From: Prorocentrum cordatum
Lineage: Eukaryota; Sar; Dinophyceae; Prorocentrales; Prorocentraceae
DNA length: 64,000 nucleotides
Assembly: GCA_963575745.1 (NCBI GenBank)
Contig: CAUYUJ010018066.1
Location: 1 to 64,000, forward strand
Direction: 5' to 3'
Shown: in pieces, positions 42,711-51,699 of the stretch
Layout of the letters: each line of letters starts with the position of its first letter
Position numbering within the stretch: position 1 is the first letter of the stretch
Notes under the pieces: generated by a model
Told to the model about the DNA's origin: nothing
Seen by the model: only the letters and a program-made list of their open reading frames with translations
Database searches by the model: none
Program-made: the position numbers and the translations under genes

Positions 42711-43540
42711 ATCCATGCGCCACGTAGCCACAACAAGCGCACCCTTGGGCCGCTTCGAGGCCCAAGGGGGCGACTGTTGTGGCAACGGAGGGGGTGTTGG
42801 GGGGCGCCCAGGGGGGGGGGTGGGGCGGGGCGATTCGGCCTTGGGTGTGTTCAGGGGGTGCATCTGGGGGGTAGGTTTCCATAGGAGTGAGGGTGGGCAG
42901 GGGTTAAGGTCCTCTGTTACGAGCCACCCACAGGTTGGGGTTCGAAACAGAGAGCTTAACCCCTACCCCCAGGGGTGAGGCCACCGAGTTCGACCTCCTT
43001 AAGGAAGATCGAAATCGGCCGCTTTCTCCCCTGGGTGGGACCCCGTGGACGGGGGGGGGCGCATGGGCGTTCAGGAGGTGGGAGGGTGGGGGCGCTTCTT
43101 GCCCCCACCCTCCCAAATGCTTCAGTAAATGGTTGCAAACGGTGCGCTTCATGATCGCCAGTTGATTGTGATCTCCTGGTCAGGGCGCCCAGGTGCACCT
43201 GGGCGTACACTCTGCACTGCCTCCTGCAAGCTGCTCCACACCCCTCGCTCGCTGCTCTGCCCGTCCTGCCCTTTCTGCAATCCTCCTCTTTCCTCTTCTC
43301 GTTCCAGTCCTCCTCCCCCTCCCCACTCCTGGCCAACGGGTGTCCTTATTCATTGGTTTTGCCCCCCCAGAGTCCCAAATGTTGTTCCTCCTCCTCCTCC
43401 TCCCCCTCCTCCTCCTCCTCCTCCTCCTCCTCCTCATCATATATTGATCATCCCCTCCATCCTCGTACAATCACAGCCTCTTCCCCTCAGTGTTTCGCCT
43501 GCTGGTTTTGAAAGTATGATTGCTTTGAAAGCATAGCAAC
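42711..43540. other. GC-rich repeat-bearing DNA with 20-base palindrome
   Basis: Contains G-rich words (42790-42840), a perfect palindrome cgcccaggtgcacctgggcg at 43186-43205, and one copy (43335-43405) of the 75-80 base unit tandemly repeated at 45262-45485. No supported gene. Confidence 0.5.
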
Positions 43541-43855
43541 ACAGCGCAGCACGAAACTGCAGCACAGCAAAAGGCAACACATCACAACGCAACACATGCA
43601 ACACACAGCATAATGCAACACCGCAAAATGCGACACACCAAACTGCAACCCAGCAACATGCAACACAACAAAATGCACCAACATGTAACATAGCAAGACG
43701 CAACACAACAACATGCAATACACACACCAGAATGCAACACAGCAAATGCACACTGCAACATGCATCAACATGCAACGTAGCAAGACGCAACGCAACAAAA
43801 TGCAACACACCAGAATGCAACAGAGCAAATGCACATTGCAACATGCATATCCGCA
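43541..43855. repeat. minisatellite rich in caacacagcaaaatg
   Basis: About 310 bases of diverged units of the type aaatgcaacacagcaa / caacatgcaacacaac. Lacking G-rich words on this strand, the minus-strand ORFs over it are Cys/Leu/Val-rich artefacts. Confidence 0.9.
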
Positions 43856-44114
43856 ATCTGCGCCCGAGTAACCCACGGGTATGATGGTGGCTATTCGTGG
43901 CTGTCCGTACGGGTGGCTGTTCGTGGTTGTCAACACAGGTGCCTCCTCAAAATGTTTCCTGCTGGACATCTCCGTGTTCAAAATACCTCCTCCTGGACTT
44001 CCTCCTACCCAAAATGCCTCCTCAAAGTGCCTCCTCAAAGTACCTCCTCCAAAATGCCACTTCCTCTTCATCGTCATCCTCCCTGCCCTCCTCCCCCTCC
44101 TGTACAGCCCTGAG

Positions 44115-44310
44115 CCTCATCATCGAAAATCTTCTCCACGATCCCCCCACCCCATTCATACATGGCCCCGTGCGCAAAAAAATCATCTCTCTGATCTCCC
44201 CGTTCGCCTGCAAGTCCCTGGGTGCACGCGCACCGTGCGCGGAGCTCTCGGGTCGAGCACTCAGCTGTCTCAGCTTGAGCAGTCTGGGCACTGCGCGGAC
44301 AGGTAATAAT
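44115..44310 (-). CDS. isolated exon candidate
   Basis: The minus strand reads GDQRDDFFAHGAMYEWGGGI, then VEKIFDDEAQG, followed by the donor-like GTACAG (the same hexamer used by gene B at 48628). Acceptor CACCCAG or TTGCAG lies upstream; a second frame is also open, so the phase is not settled. No partner exons placed. Confidence 0.3.
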
Positions 44311-44389
44311 GAAGGCAGAGCGTTCCTCGAAGCACTCGCAAATCACATGACAACTTGAGACGTGGCATAGAATCAATGACGGGGGTGCT

Positions 44390-44610
44390 CGAGGAGTGCA
44401 CTTATATCTGGCATCGGAAATCTGGTGTTTCGTATATGTTGTTTTATATCGTTTGTCGAATACCTCGCATCATATGTTTTATATCGTATCGGGTCGGCTG
44501 GTATTTCATATCGTATGTCGAATCAGACATGACATATGGACTCGGATGTTCAGTGACGTATTCGATGCTATACCGAACGACGTCGTATAAATATCTTATG
44601 ATGGTTGAAC
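44390..44610. repeat. AT-rich diverged repeats (tatcgtatgtcgaat)
   Basis: A 200-base AT-rich island with several copies of ttttatatcgt, tatcgtatgtcgaat and similar words, in GC-rich surroundings. No coding support. Confidence 0.6.
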
Positions 44611-45261
44611 ACACCATGTGTTATCGCGTGTGTCGTACCGCACACGATCAGCACAGCACTCAGCCTACCTCCTTATCTCATCCTCGAGGGCGTGGCCGTC
44701 GTTCCGGCCTGGATCACACAATTAAGCCATGATCACCTCGATGCTCTCAGGGTCAGCTCATCCCATGTCTCCCTGAGACGTCGTTCGGGCCCGACGCATC
44801 CACTTTCCCGACTCATCCACTCACCCGCTCATCGTTCTCACCCGCTTCCCCGATTCATCCACTTTCACCGAGCGCACAAGGGCAATGCATGCCCTCCCCG
44901 CGGCTGGTCGGCGATATCTCACCCCGTTCATGCATTCACCTCGCGGCTGGAGAGATTAGAGGGGGACGGATTGGGATGGAGAGGTGAATGGAGGGAGGGG
45001 GAGAGGGTGCCAAAAGCAGTGATCGAAGGAAGCCGAAAGCAAGGATCGAGGAGGGGACCCCCCCTGAATGGGACCTCGAGCGGGATCACACCGACAAAAC
45101 TGGCCTCGTGCCTCAAGCGCCCTCCCTGTGTCCCGCATTCCCCAGGGGCCTCGCCGAACGTAAATCAAGATGAGAGCGCTCACGTAGCTCTCGCGACATC
45201 TCGATACCGCCCTCCCTCCGTCCTCCCTCCAATCGCATTGCCTCCTGGGCGAGCACTCTGC

Positions 45262-45485
45262 ACTGCCTCCTGCTCGCTGCTGGTTTCGGGGCCCTCCAGA
45301 GTCTAAGATTTTGCCTCTCCTCCTCCTCCCCCTCCTGGTCAACGGGTGTCCTTATTCACTGGTTTGGGGGCCCTCCAGAGTCCAAAATTTGGCCCCTCCT
45401 CCTCCCCCTCCTAATCAACGGCTGTCCTTGTTCATTGGTGTCGGGACCCTCCAGAGTCTAAGATGTTGCCCCTCCTCCTCCTCCT
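45262..45485. repeat. tandem 75-80 base repeat, three units
   Basis: Units share (a/t)caacggstgtccttrttca ytggt, then ccctccagagtc, then a CTCCTCC tail. One full unit starts near 45339 and another near 45414; a partial unit starts near 45283. A further copy lies 2 kb away at 43335-43405 in the same orientation, and the block before it (actctgcactgcctcctg) is shared by 43208-43225 and 45249-45267. Confidence 0.8.
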
Positions 45486-45526
45486 CTTCGTAATCATCCT
45501 CGTGCTCATCCTCATCCTCATCCTCC

Positions 45527-45599
<73 letters not shown>

Positions 45600-45943
45600 C
45601 TCCTCATCATCCTCGTCCGCATCCTCGTCCTCATCATCCTCGTCCTCGTCCTTCTCCTCATCCTCATCATCCTCGTCCTCATCATCATGATCGTTTTCCT
45701 CCGCATCCTCATCATCCTCGTCCTCCTCATCATCACCACCATCATCATCATCATCATCATCGTCCTCATCCTCATCATCCTCATCCTCATCCGCATCGTC
45801 ATCCTCGTGCTCATGCTCATCGTCATCACGACCGTCCTCATCCTCATCGTCATCGTCATCCTCGTCCTCACCATCCTCGTCCTCATCGTCATCGTCATCA
45901 TCCTCGTCCTCATCCTCATCGTCATCCTCAACTTCCCTCCCAC
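45486..45943. repeat. (TCATCC/ATC)n microsatellite
   Basis: An interrupted pyrimidine-rich trinucleotide array. It directly follows the stop codon of gene B in that gene's direction. Asp/Glu-rich ORFs over it are artefacts. Confidence 0.95.
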
Positions 45944-47206
45944 CTAGATCTGGAGCTCCGCGTAGACGTCGATCCTCATCTGCAGCGCCTGCTCCTTGGT
46001 GGTGCACTCGTGCCAGCAGAGCTTGTTGTAGATGTAGTGCATGACGGTGCTCGACGCGTCCTCCTTGTCGGTCATCTGCAGCACGTTCAGCTGCGCCTTG
46101 CTCCAGCTCGCGTCGCTGAGCTGGATCATCTGCCGCCACGGGCCCTTGCCGTCCTCCTCGGTCTCGATCTGGTACTGCACGGTGCTGATGCTCTCGGACT
46201 TGCGGCGAAACAGCTTGAGCCTCATCTTCGTGTTGCCACCGTCGCTCCAGAACTCGTGGATGGTGCCGTAGAGGTTCCTTGGCGGGTACGTGGGCTCGTG
46301 CTGGTCTGGCACTGCGGCTGGCGGCGGGGCTGGTGCCGCGGCTGGCCCCGCGGCTGGCGGGCCCTCCTCCTCCGCCTCCTCGTTGAACTCCTGGTCGTCC
46401 TCGTCGTATGCAGCCACCTCCTCGTCCACCTCCCTGACCTCTTCTTCCTCGCCCTCTTCGGGATCGGCCTCCTCGAAGCTGTCTTGCTCCTCCTCTGGGT
46501 CCTCGGGCGGACCTGGGTTGGCCTTCAGGCGCTTCGCTGCCGTCGTCTTTGATTTGGCCTTCGCCTTGCTCTTGCCTGCTGCTTTTGCTGTTGCTTCGCA
46601 TTTGGCTTTCGCCTTGCTCTTGCCTGCTGCTTTTCCTTTGCCTTTGGCCTTCGCCTTGCCCTTCGGCACGGGCGCCGCGGGCCTCCACCCCAGGAGGGTC
46701 GAGCTCGCGGCGGCGGATCCTGCGGCCTGATCTCCTTCGGCCTCCTTTTTGACTTTCTTGTCCTTTTTGCTCTTCCTCTTCCTCCTGCTCTGCCTCTGCT
46801 TCTTCTTACCTCCCTCCTCGCGGCCAGGATTTGTGGACATGAGGCTGTCCATGAATGGCAGCGCCCCCGCAGCCCACCTCGGGCGCGCGGAGCTCGGCTC
46901 CACGGCCGCTGCCGCCGTGGGCGGTGCCATGTCCTCTGCCACTACCGTGGGCTCCGCCAGGCTCGCAGCCGCCGTGGGCTCCGCCAGGCTCGCAGCCGCC
47001 GCGGGCTCCGCCAGGCTCGCAGCCGCCGCGGGCTCCACGGCCGCTGCCGCCGTGGGCTGCGCCAGGTCCACGACCGTGGGCTCCGCCATGCTCGCAGCAG
47101 CCGTGGGCTCTCGCAGGCTCGCAGCCGCCGCGGGCTCCGCCAGGCTCGCAGCTGGTTCCTCCAGAGCCGATGCCGCCGCGCCCGAATCCTCTTCTCCAGG
47201 AACCTC
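45944..47206 (-). CDS. gene B last exon: Ala repeat, KAK repeat, C-terminal domain
   Basis: 1,263 bases, 420 residues plus stop, after acceptor TGCTCCCAG|G. Residues about 20-120 are SLAEPxAAA-type repeats. Residues about 140-250 are Lys/Ala-rich (KGKAKAKGKGKAAGKSKAKA), resembling nucleic-acid-binding tails. An acidic segment follows (about 255-300). The last 110 residues look like a compact domain (YGTIHEFWSDGGNTKMRLKL; YQIETEEDGKGPWRQMIQLS; VMHYIYNKLCWHECTTKEQA). The longer reading through the upstream (GGA)n tract is replaced by a splice at 47206 because the preceding exon fits in phase 0. Confidence 0.65.
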   Translation of the reverse strand, partial: EVPGEEDSGAAASALEEPAASLAEPAAAASLREPTAAASMAEPTVVDLAQPTAAAAVEPAAAASLAEPAAAASLAEPTAAASLAEPTVVAEDMAPPTAAAAVEPSSARPRWAAGALPFMDSLMSTNPGREEGGKKKQRQSRRKRKSKKDKKVKKEAEGDQAAGSAAASSTLLGWRPAAPVPKGKAKAKGKGKAAGKSKAKAKCEATAKAAGKSKAKAKSKTTAAKRLKANPGPPEDPEEEQDSFEEADPEEGEEEEVREVDEEVAAYDEDDQEFNEEAEEEGPPAAGPAAAPAPPPAAVPDQHEPTYPPRNLYGTIHEFWSDGGNTKMRLKLFRRKSESISTVQYQIETEEDGKGPWRQMIQLSDASWSKAQLNVLQMTDKEDASSTVMHYIYNKLCWHECTTKEQALQMRIDVYAELQI

Positions 47207-48816
47207 CTGGGAGCAGGATTGCGGGAGCAGGAGAAGCAGAAGGAGGAGGAGGAGAAGGAGGGGGAGGAAGGAGGAGGAGGAGGAGGAAGGAGGAGGGGGA
47301 GGAAGGGAGGAGGAAGAGGAGGAGGAAGGAAGGAAGGAGGAGGAAGAGGAGGCTAGGAGGAGGTCAGGTTCAGCAGAAGAAGAGGAAGAGGAGGAGGAGG
47401 AGGAGGAGGAAGAGGAGGAGGAGGAGGAGGAGGAGGAGGAGGAGGGAGCGGCGAGCTGTCCTCGACGCCGTCGCCAGACATCATCTTGAAATACATGTCC
47501 AACTCTTCTGCGCTGATGTCCTCGACGTCGTACGCCTCCCGACCGCGTAGTATCCCTCTCTCTCTGTCTCTCTCTGACTCCCTCTTCCTGGTCCTGATCT
47601 TCCTCCTCGGAGCTCTCGTCGAGCTGATCGCCCTCCTGATCCTGATCCTCCTCCTCCTGATCCCCCTCCTCCCCCTGATCCTGATCCTCCTCCTCCTGAT
47701 CGGAGCTCATCCTCATCACAAGTATCATTCATTGCCACTACAACTGCCACCATAGGCATCATCATCATGACCACCACATTCGTCTTAATCGCCATTGCCG
47801 TTATCATCATCATCACCGCCGCTATCGACATCATGAACACTATCGCCATCGTCGTCGTCATCATCATCACCAACGTCATCGCCATCAGCATCATCATCAT
47901 CACCACAAACATCATCACCATCATCATGGTCATCATCGTCGCCGTACGCAGGCATCCTCACTATCCTCATCGTCATAGACATCATCAGAATTGCTCTCCC
48001 CTCGGACCCCCATCCCCGTCCGCGTCGTAGTCTGCCGCCTCGGCCTTTGACGGGGACTCGCAGCTGTTCTTCGCCTTGTCTTTCTGAAAGTGGGCCAACA
48101 TGATCCTCAACTGCCTGCGCTGGAGGAACCTCCGAGGGGGATGGGGAGCGGCATTATACAGGCTGACCCTAATCGTCCTCGTCCTCACGCTGACCCTCAT
48201 CGTCCTCATACCCATCATCCTTTTCATCCTCCCCCTCATCATCCTCGTCCGCATCCTCAGCATCCTCATCCTCATCCTCATCCTCATCACCCTCGTCCTC
48301 ATGGTCATCCTCGTGATCCTCGTCCTCATCATCATCACCCTTTCCATCCATTCTCCTCCTCGGAGCTCCTCCTCATCACGAGTACAATTCATTACCACAA
48401 CAACTGAATCCATAGACGACGGACGACGACGGACGACGACGACAGCGACGGAAGGTGTGGGGAAGGGGATGACTAGAGGAGGGGGAGAAAGGAACCGAGG
48501 TTGGAAAGGGGAAGAAGGACGAGGAGGAGAAGGAGGAACAGAAGGAGGATGGGGGACGGATGAGAAGGATGAGGATGACGAGGACGAGGGCGACCAAGAC
48601 GAGGACCAGGAAAAAAATGCGCCTGTACCCGCTAATGATCGACGCCGTCGGCTTGCGCATCTTCTGGCGCCTGTAGCCGACAATGAACTCTTGCTTGAAC
48701 GCCTCGTCCCACCCAGCCTGGCAGCGGCCCAGAGCGGACGGAGGGAGGAGGAGGAGGAGGACGACGACGACGAAGACGTCGACGAAGACGACGACGACGA
48801 CTGCGACGGCGCCTGA

Positions 48817-48852
<36 letters not shown>

Positions 48853-48856
48853 CACG

Positions 48857-48897
<41 letters not shown>

Positions 48898-49405
48898 GAC
48901 GACGACGACCACGACGTTCGAGACTATCGACTGAGACGGCTGGCACGACTGAGACGACCGAGCGACAACGAGGACGACTGCGACGGCGATCGGCGACGAC
49001 GGCGACAGCGACGACGTCGACGACGTCGTCGACGGCGGCGGGGACGGCGACGGCGACGACCACGACGACGGACGAGCACGGACAAACAACGGACGGCGTC
49101 TGGGAAACGAACAGCTGGCATCCAGGTTGATCTTGGGTTCTGGGCCCGCAGGAGGAGGAGGAGGGGGAGGAGGAGGAGGAGGATCAAGGAGCAGCAGCAG
49201 CAGCAGCATGGCCAGAGGGGCTGGCGCCTCCGCAGTCTTCTGGCTGAGCCGCTTGCCCTGCGCCACGCGGTCTACGTTAACGAGCGTCGGGATGAAGTCC
49301 TGAGACGGAGACGACTGAGACGGCTGAGACGGCTAAGACGACTGAGACGACTGAGACGACTGAGACGACTGAGACGACTGAGACGACGACGACTGAGACG
49401 ACTGA

Positions 49406-49445
<40 letters not shown>

Positions 49446-50279
49446 GTGAGTACTTTAGCCCCCCCGAGCGCCGACGGGGTGAGTACTTTAGCCCCCCGAC
49501 CCCGAGCGACGACGACGACGACCACTACGACGACGAGGGTGAGTACTTCAGCCCCCGAGCGCCGACGGTGTGAGTACTTGAACCCCCTGAGTACCTTAGC
49601 CCCCCCGAGGCGCACCAACAGAATTCGAAACCGTCTCTTATCCATCCTTCCTCTTATCCCTTCTCCCTCTCACTCTTATCCCTCCTCCCTCTTATCCCTC
49701 ATCCCTTCCTCCTAGTCTGGGGCTATCGTGTAAATGTTTGCCCCGTGTGTCCGCTTTTTGTCTGGGGCTATCAGTGTATATAGTAGAACTCAACTTATCC
49801 CCCTCCCTCTTACGCTTCCTCCCTCTTATCCCTCCTCCTTTTTATCCCTCTTATCCCTCAACATATCCCTCCTCCCTATTATACCTCCTCCCTCTTATCC
49901 CTCATCTTGCACTCCCTCCTCTTGCACTTCCTGCTCCCTCCGATCCCTTTCCCCCGTCCTCTTGCACCCCCTCATCCCCTAGCCCCCCTCGCACGCACCG
50001 AAAAAGAAGAAACAATCTCCGTCAAAGCTGCGAGCTGCGGGCGGCCGCTCGAGGTCTCGGCCGCGTATATCGCGTAATTCGGGATGTTGAAGCCTCCCGG
50101 AGGGCTCGCGCGGCCGCGGGCCCAGCGTCGACGGGGGAGGTGAATAAGACAGGAACTCTGGAGAGGAGAGAGCTGGAGTATCGACGGAGGGATGGGCACT
50201 GAAGGAACATATGCCGTCGTCTTCGTCCTTGTCGTCGTCGCCGTCGTCGTCGTTTTCGTTGTCGTGTTCGTCGTCCTCG

Positions 50280-50319
<40 letters not shown>

Positions 50320-50529
50320 TATACTCCCCATCGCCCTCATCCTCATCACCGTCATCCTCCTCATCATCCCCATCACCATCACCACCATCATCATCACCAT
50401 CACCATCCTTACCCTCACCATCATCATCCTTATCATCCTCATCGTCCTCATCATCCTCGTCCTCGTCATCATCATCCTTATCATCGTCCTCGTCATCATC
50501 ATCAGTATTATCCTCATCGTCATCATCAC

Positions 50530-50574
<45 letters not shown>

Positions 50575-51679
50575 TATCATCCTTATCATCACCATCGTCA
50601 TCATCACCCTTATCACCCTCATCGTCCTCATCCTCATCATAGTCTTCGTCGTCAACATTCTCATTGTCATCCTCATCGTCCTCGTCCTTACCCTCGTCGT
50701 CGTCATCATCCTTATCATTATCATCGTCATCATCATCATCACCATCATCACCATCGTCGCCATCACGTTCGTCAACATCTTCACTATCATCATCGTCAGT
50801 GCCAGTATCGGTATCGGCACCGCTGCCGCCGTCACCTTCGTCGCCATCACCACCAAAATCATCCTTCTCCTATCCCCCTCCTCCTCATCATCATCTTCCT
50901 CCTCGCGCTACTCTTCCTCACCCCCTCCTCCTCATCCTCCTCATCCTCCTCATCGTCCTCGCCATCTCCTCTTCCCCCTCCTCATCATTATCATACTTCT
51001 CCTCTTCCTCCTCGTCGTCCTCCTCACCCGTCCTCCTTGGCCCCCTGGGCGGGGGCGCCGTCGATCATCGGCATGCCGTCGATGATGCAATTGTCCGTGA
51101 GAGCCTCATGCTCGCGGCGGCGCGCAAGGGCCCTCTCTCCCCTTGCTATCTCCTAACCTCCTACATCCCTCCCCCGTCCCCCCTCCGACCTTCTTCCTCC
51201 CTCTTACCTCCTACATCCCTCGTCACTCCTACCTCCCTCACCCGCCCCCCTCCCTCCTCCCTCCTACCTCCCTCCCCCACCCCCCTCCCTCCCCTCTCCT
51301 GCCTCCTTCTTCCCTCCCCCCTCCTACCTCCTATCCCCCTACCTCCCTCCTCCCTCCCCCCTCCTCCGTCACCCTGTTCCCCCCTACTCCCGCCCTCCCT
51401 CCATGCCCGCGCCTTCTTCATGACGTCGGGAGCGACGATCGCCGTCTTCTCGTGCCGAGGGGCGCTTTTCTTCGCCGACATCGCCAGGGCCTGGCGCCGT
51501 GCGCGCGGTAAGGGGGGGGAGGGGGGGGGGAGGAGGACGATCTGGAGGCCTCAGCTCACCAGGGCCATATGCGACTGATAACGGCATCTCCGCCCCCATC
51601 TGCACATCGACTTCGGGATCATGTGGCCCTGGTCCCCATTCCCGATCTCATTCGAGAACGCCGTCGGCTGCGGAATGTC
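45944..51679 (-). CDS. candidate host gene B: about nine exons, basic/acidic repeat protein
   Basis: Exon-like segments read right to left: 51560-51679, about 51413-51490, 51028-51134, 49999-50093, about 49207-49299, 48629-48717, about 48010-48114, 47467-47535 and 45944-47206 (stop TAG). Joins that keep phase: 49999-50093 into 49299; 48629-48717 into 48114; 47467-47535 into 47206. The intervening DNA is almost pure simple repeat: (GAT)n, (GAC)n, (GGA)n. Some junctions remain unresolved by one base or lack a GT donor. An additional possible first exon starts at ATG 51870-51872 (MGDICGNDRQYNIDAAFDRA). The product is unknown; its large last exon has a Lys-Ala repeat and a conserved-looking C-terminal domain. 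Confidence 0.55.
47222..47455. repeat. (GGA)n tract inside gene B intron
   Basis: GGA/GGAAGA repeats with few interruptions. Flanked by the donor at 47466 and acceptor at 47207 on the minus strand. Confidence 0.95.
47467..47535 (-). CDS. gene B penultimate exon
   Basis: 69 bases, 23 codons: AYDVEDISAEELDMYFKMMS, then GDG. Acceptor GGGAG|G, donor GGC|GTCGAG, phase 0 on both sides and matching the last exon. The (GGA)n tract at 47222-47455 is then an intron. Confidence 0.5.
48010..48114 (-). CDS. gene B exon (about the seventh)
   Basis: After acceptor GCGCAG|G: QLRIMLAHFQKDKAKNSCES, then PSKAEAADYDADGDGG. One leading base completes the codon left by the exon at 48629. The donor is uncertain (GTCCGA near 48010). 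Confidence 0.5.
48629..48717 (-). CDS. gene B exon (about the sixth)
   Basis: 89 bases after acceptor CTGCCAG|G with donor GG|GTACAG. Reads AGWDEAFKQEFIVGYRRQKM, then RKPTASIIS, with two trailing bases. Strong splice signals and a protein-like peptide between a (CTC)n and a (GAC)n-type tract. Confidence 0.6.
48755..49110. repeat. (GAC)n/(CACGAC)n microsatellite
   Basis: A GAC-rich array with an inner CACGAC/CCACGA sub-array at 48848-48915 and decay into CGACGG words toward 49110. It would be intronic for gene B. Confidence 0.95.
49207..49299 (-). CDS. gene B exon (about the fifth)
   Basis: After acceptor GTCTCAG|G: DFIPTLVNVDRVAQGKRLSQ, then KTAEAPAPLAM before a CTG run. No canonical donor at this end; an earlier GTAGAC donor after LVN is possible. 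The start is phase 0, matching the previous exon's end. Confidence 0.45.
49300..49600. repeat. (GAC)n and (TGAGACGAC)n repeats with gtgagtactttagcccccc units
   Basis: The 49300-49440 part is built of gagacgactgagacgac. From 49446 a second motif, ggtgagtacttyagccccc, occurs four times (49446, 49480, 49529 and 49569 roughly), alternating with GAC runs. Confidence 0.9.
49999..50093 (-). CDS. gene B exon (about the fourth)
   Basis: 95 bases, acceptor CGGGAG|G, donor TCG|GTGCGT. Reads FNIPNYAIYAAETSSGRPQL, then AALTEIVSSFS. Only this frame joins without a stop to the next exon. Confidence 0.5.
50200..50870. repeat. (ATC/GTC)n microsatellite
   Basis: Nearly 600 bases of CAT/CGT trinucleotides with CCTTAT interruptions. 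Both strands are open for long stretches (Ile or Met rich), which is an artefact of the repeat. Confidence 0.97.
51028..51134 (-). CDS. gene B exon (about the third)
   Basis: 107 bases, acceptor GGAGAG|A, donor GG|GTGAGG. Reads ALARRREHEALTDNCIIDGM, then PMIDGAPAQGAKED. The only frame open throughout. The phase to the next exon is off by one base. Confidence 0.45.
51413..51490 (-). CDS. gene B exon (about the second), 3' end uncertain
   Basis: After acceptor GCGCCAG|G: ALAMSAKKSAPRHEKTAIVA, then PDVMKK. The internal ATG could also be a translation start. A GC donor after AAG is possible. Confidence 0.4.
51560..51679 (-). CDS. gene B exon (first placed)
   Basis: 120 bases, 40 codons, phase 0, acceptor CCTGTAG|G, donor CTG|GTGAGC. 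Reads DIPQPTAFSNEIGNGDQGHM, then IPKSMCRWGRRCRYQSHMAL. The other two frames contain stops. Confidence 0.5.
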
Positions 51680-51699
51680 CTACAGGAGGTAAGGGCGAA

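Noticed and set aside
42935-43010. Possible tRNA-like ggttcgaa word
   Set aside because: No cloverleaf with acceptor and anticodon stems could be drawn around it.
45432-46688. 418-codon Asp/Glu/Met-rich minus-strand ORF
   Set aside because: It is a wrong-frame reading of gene B's last exon plus the adjacent microsatellite.
50192-51085. 297-codon Ile/Val-rich plus-strand ORF resembling a membrane protein
   Set aside because: It translates the (ATC/GTC)n microsatellite; hydrophobicity is an artefact.
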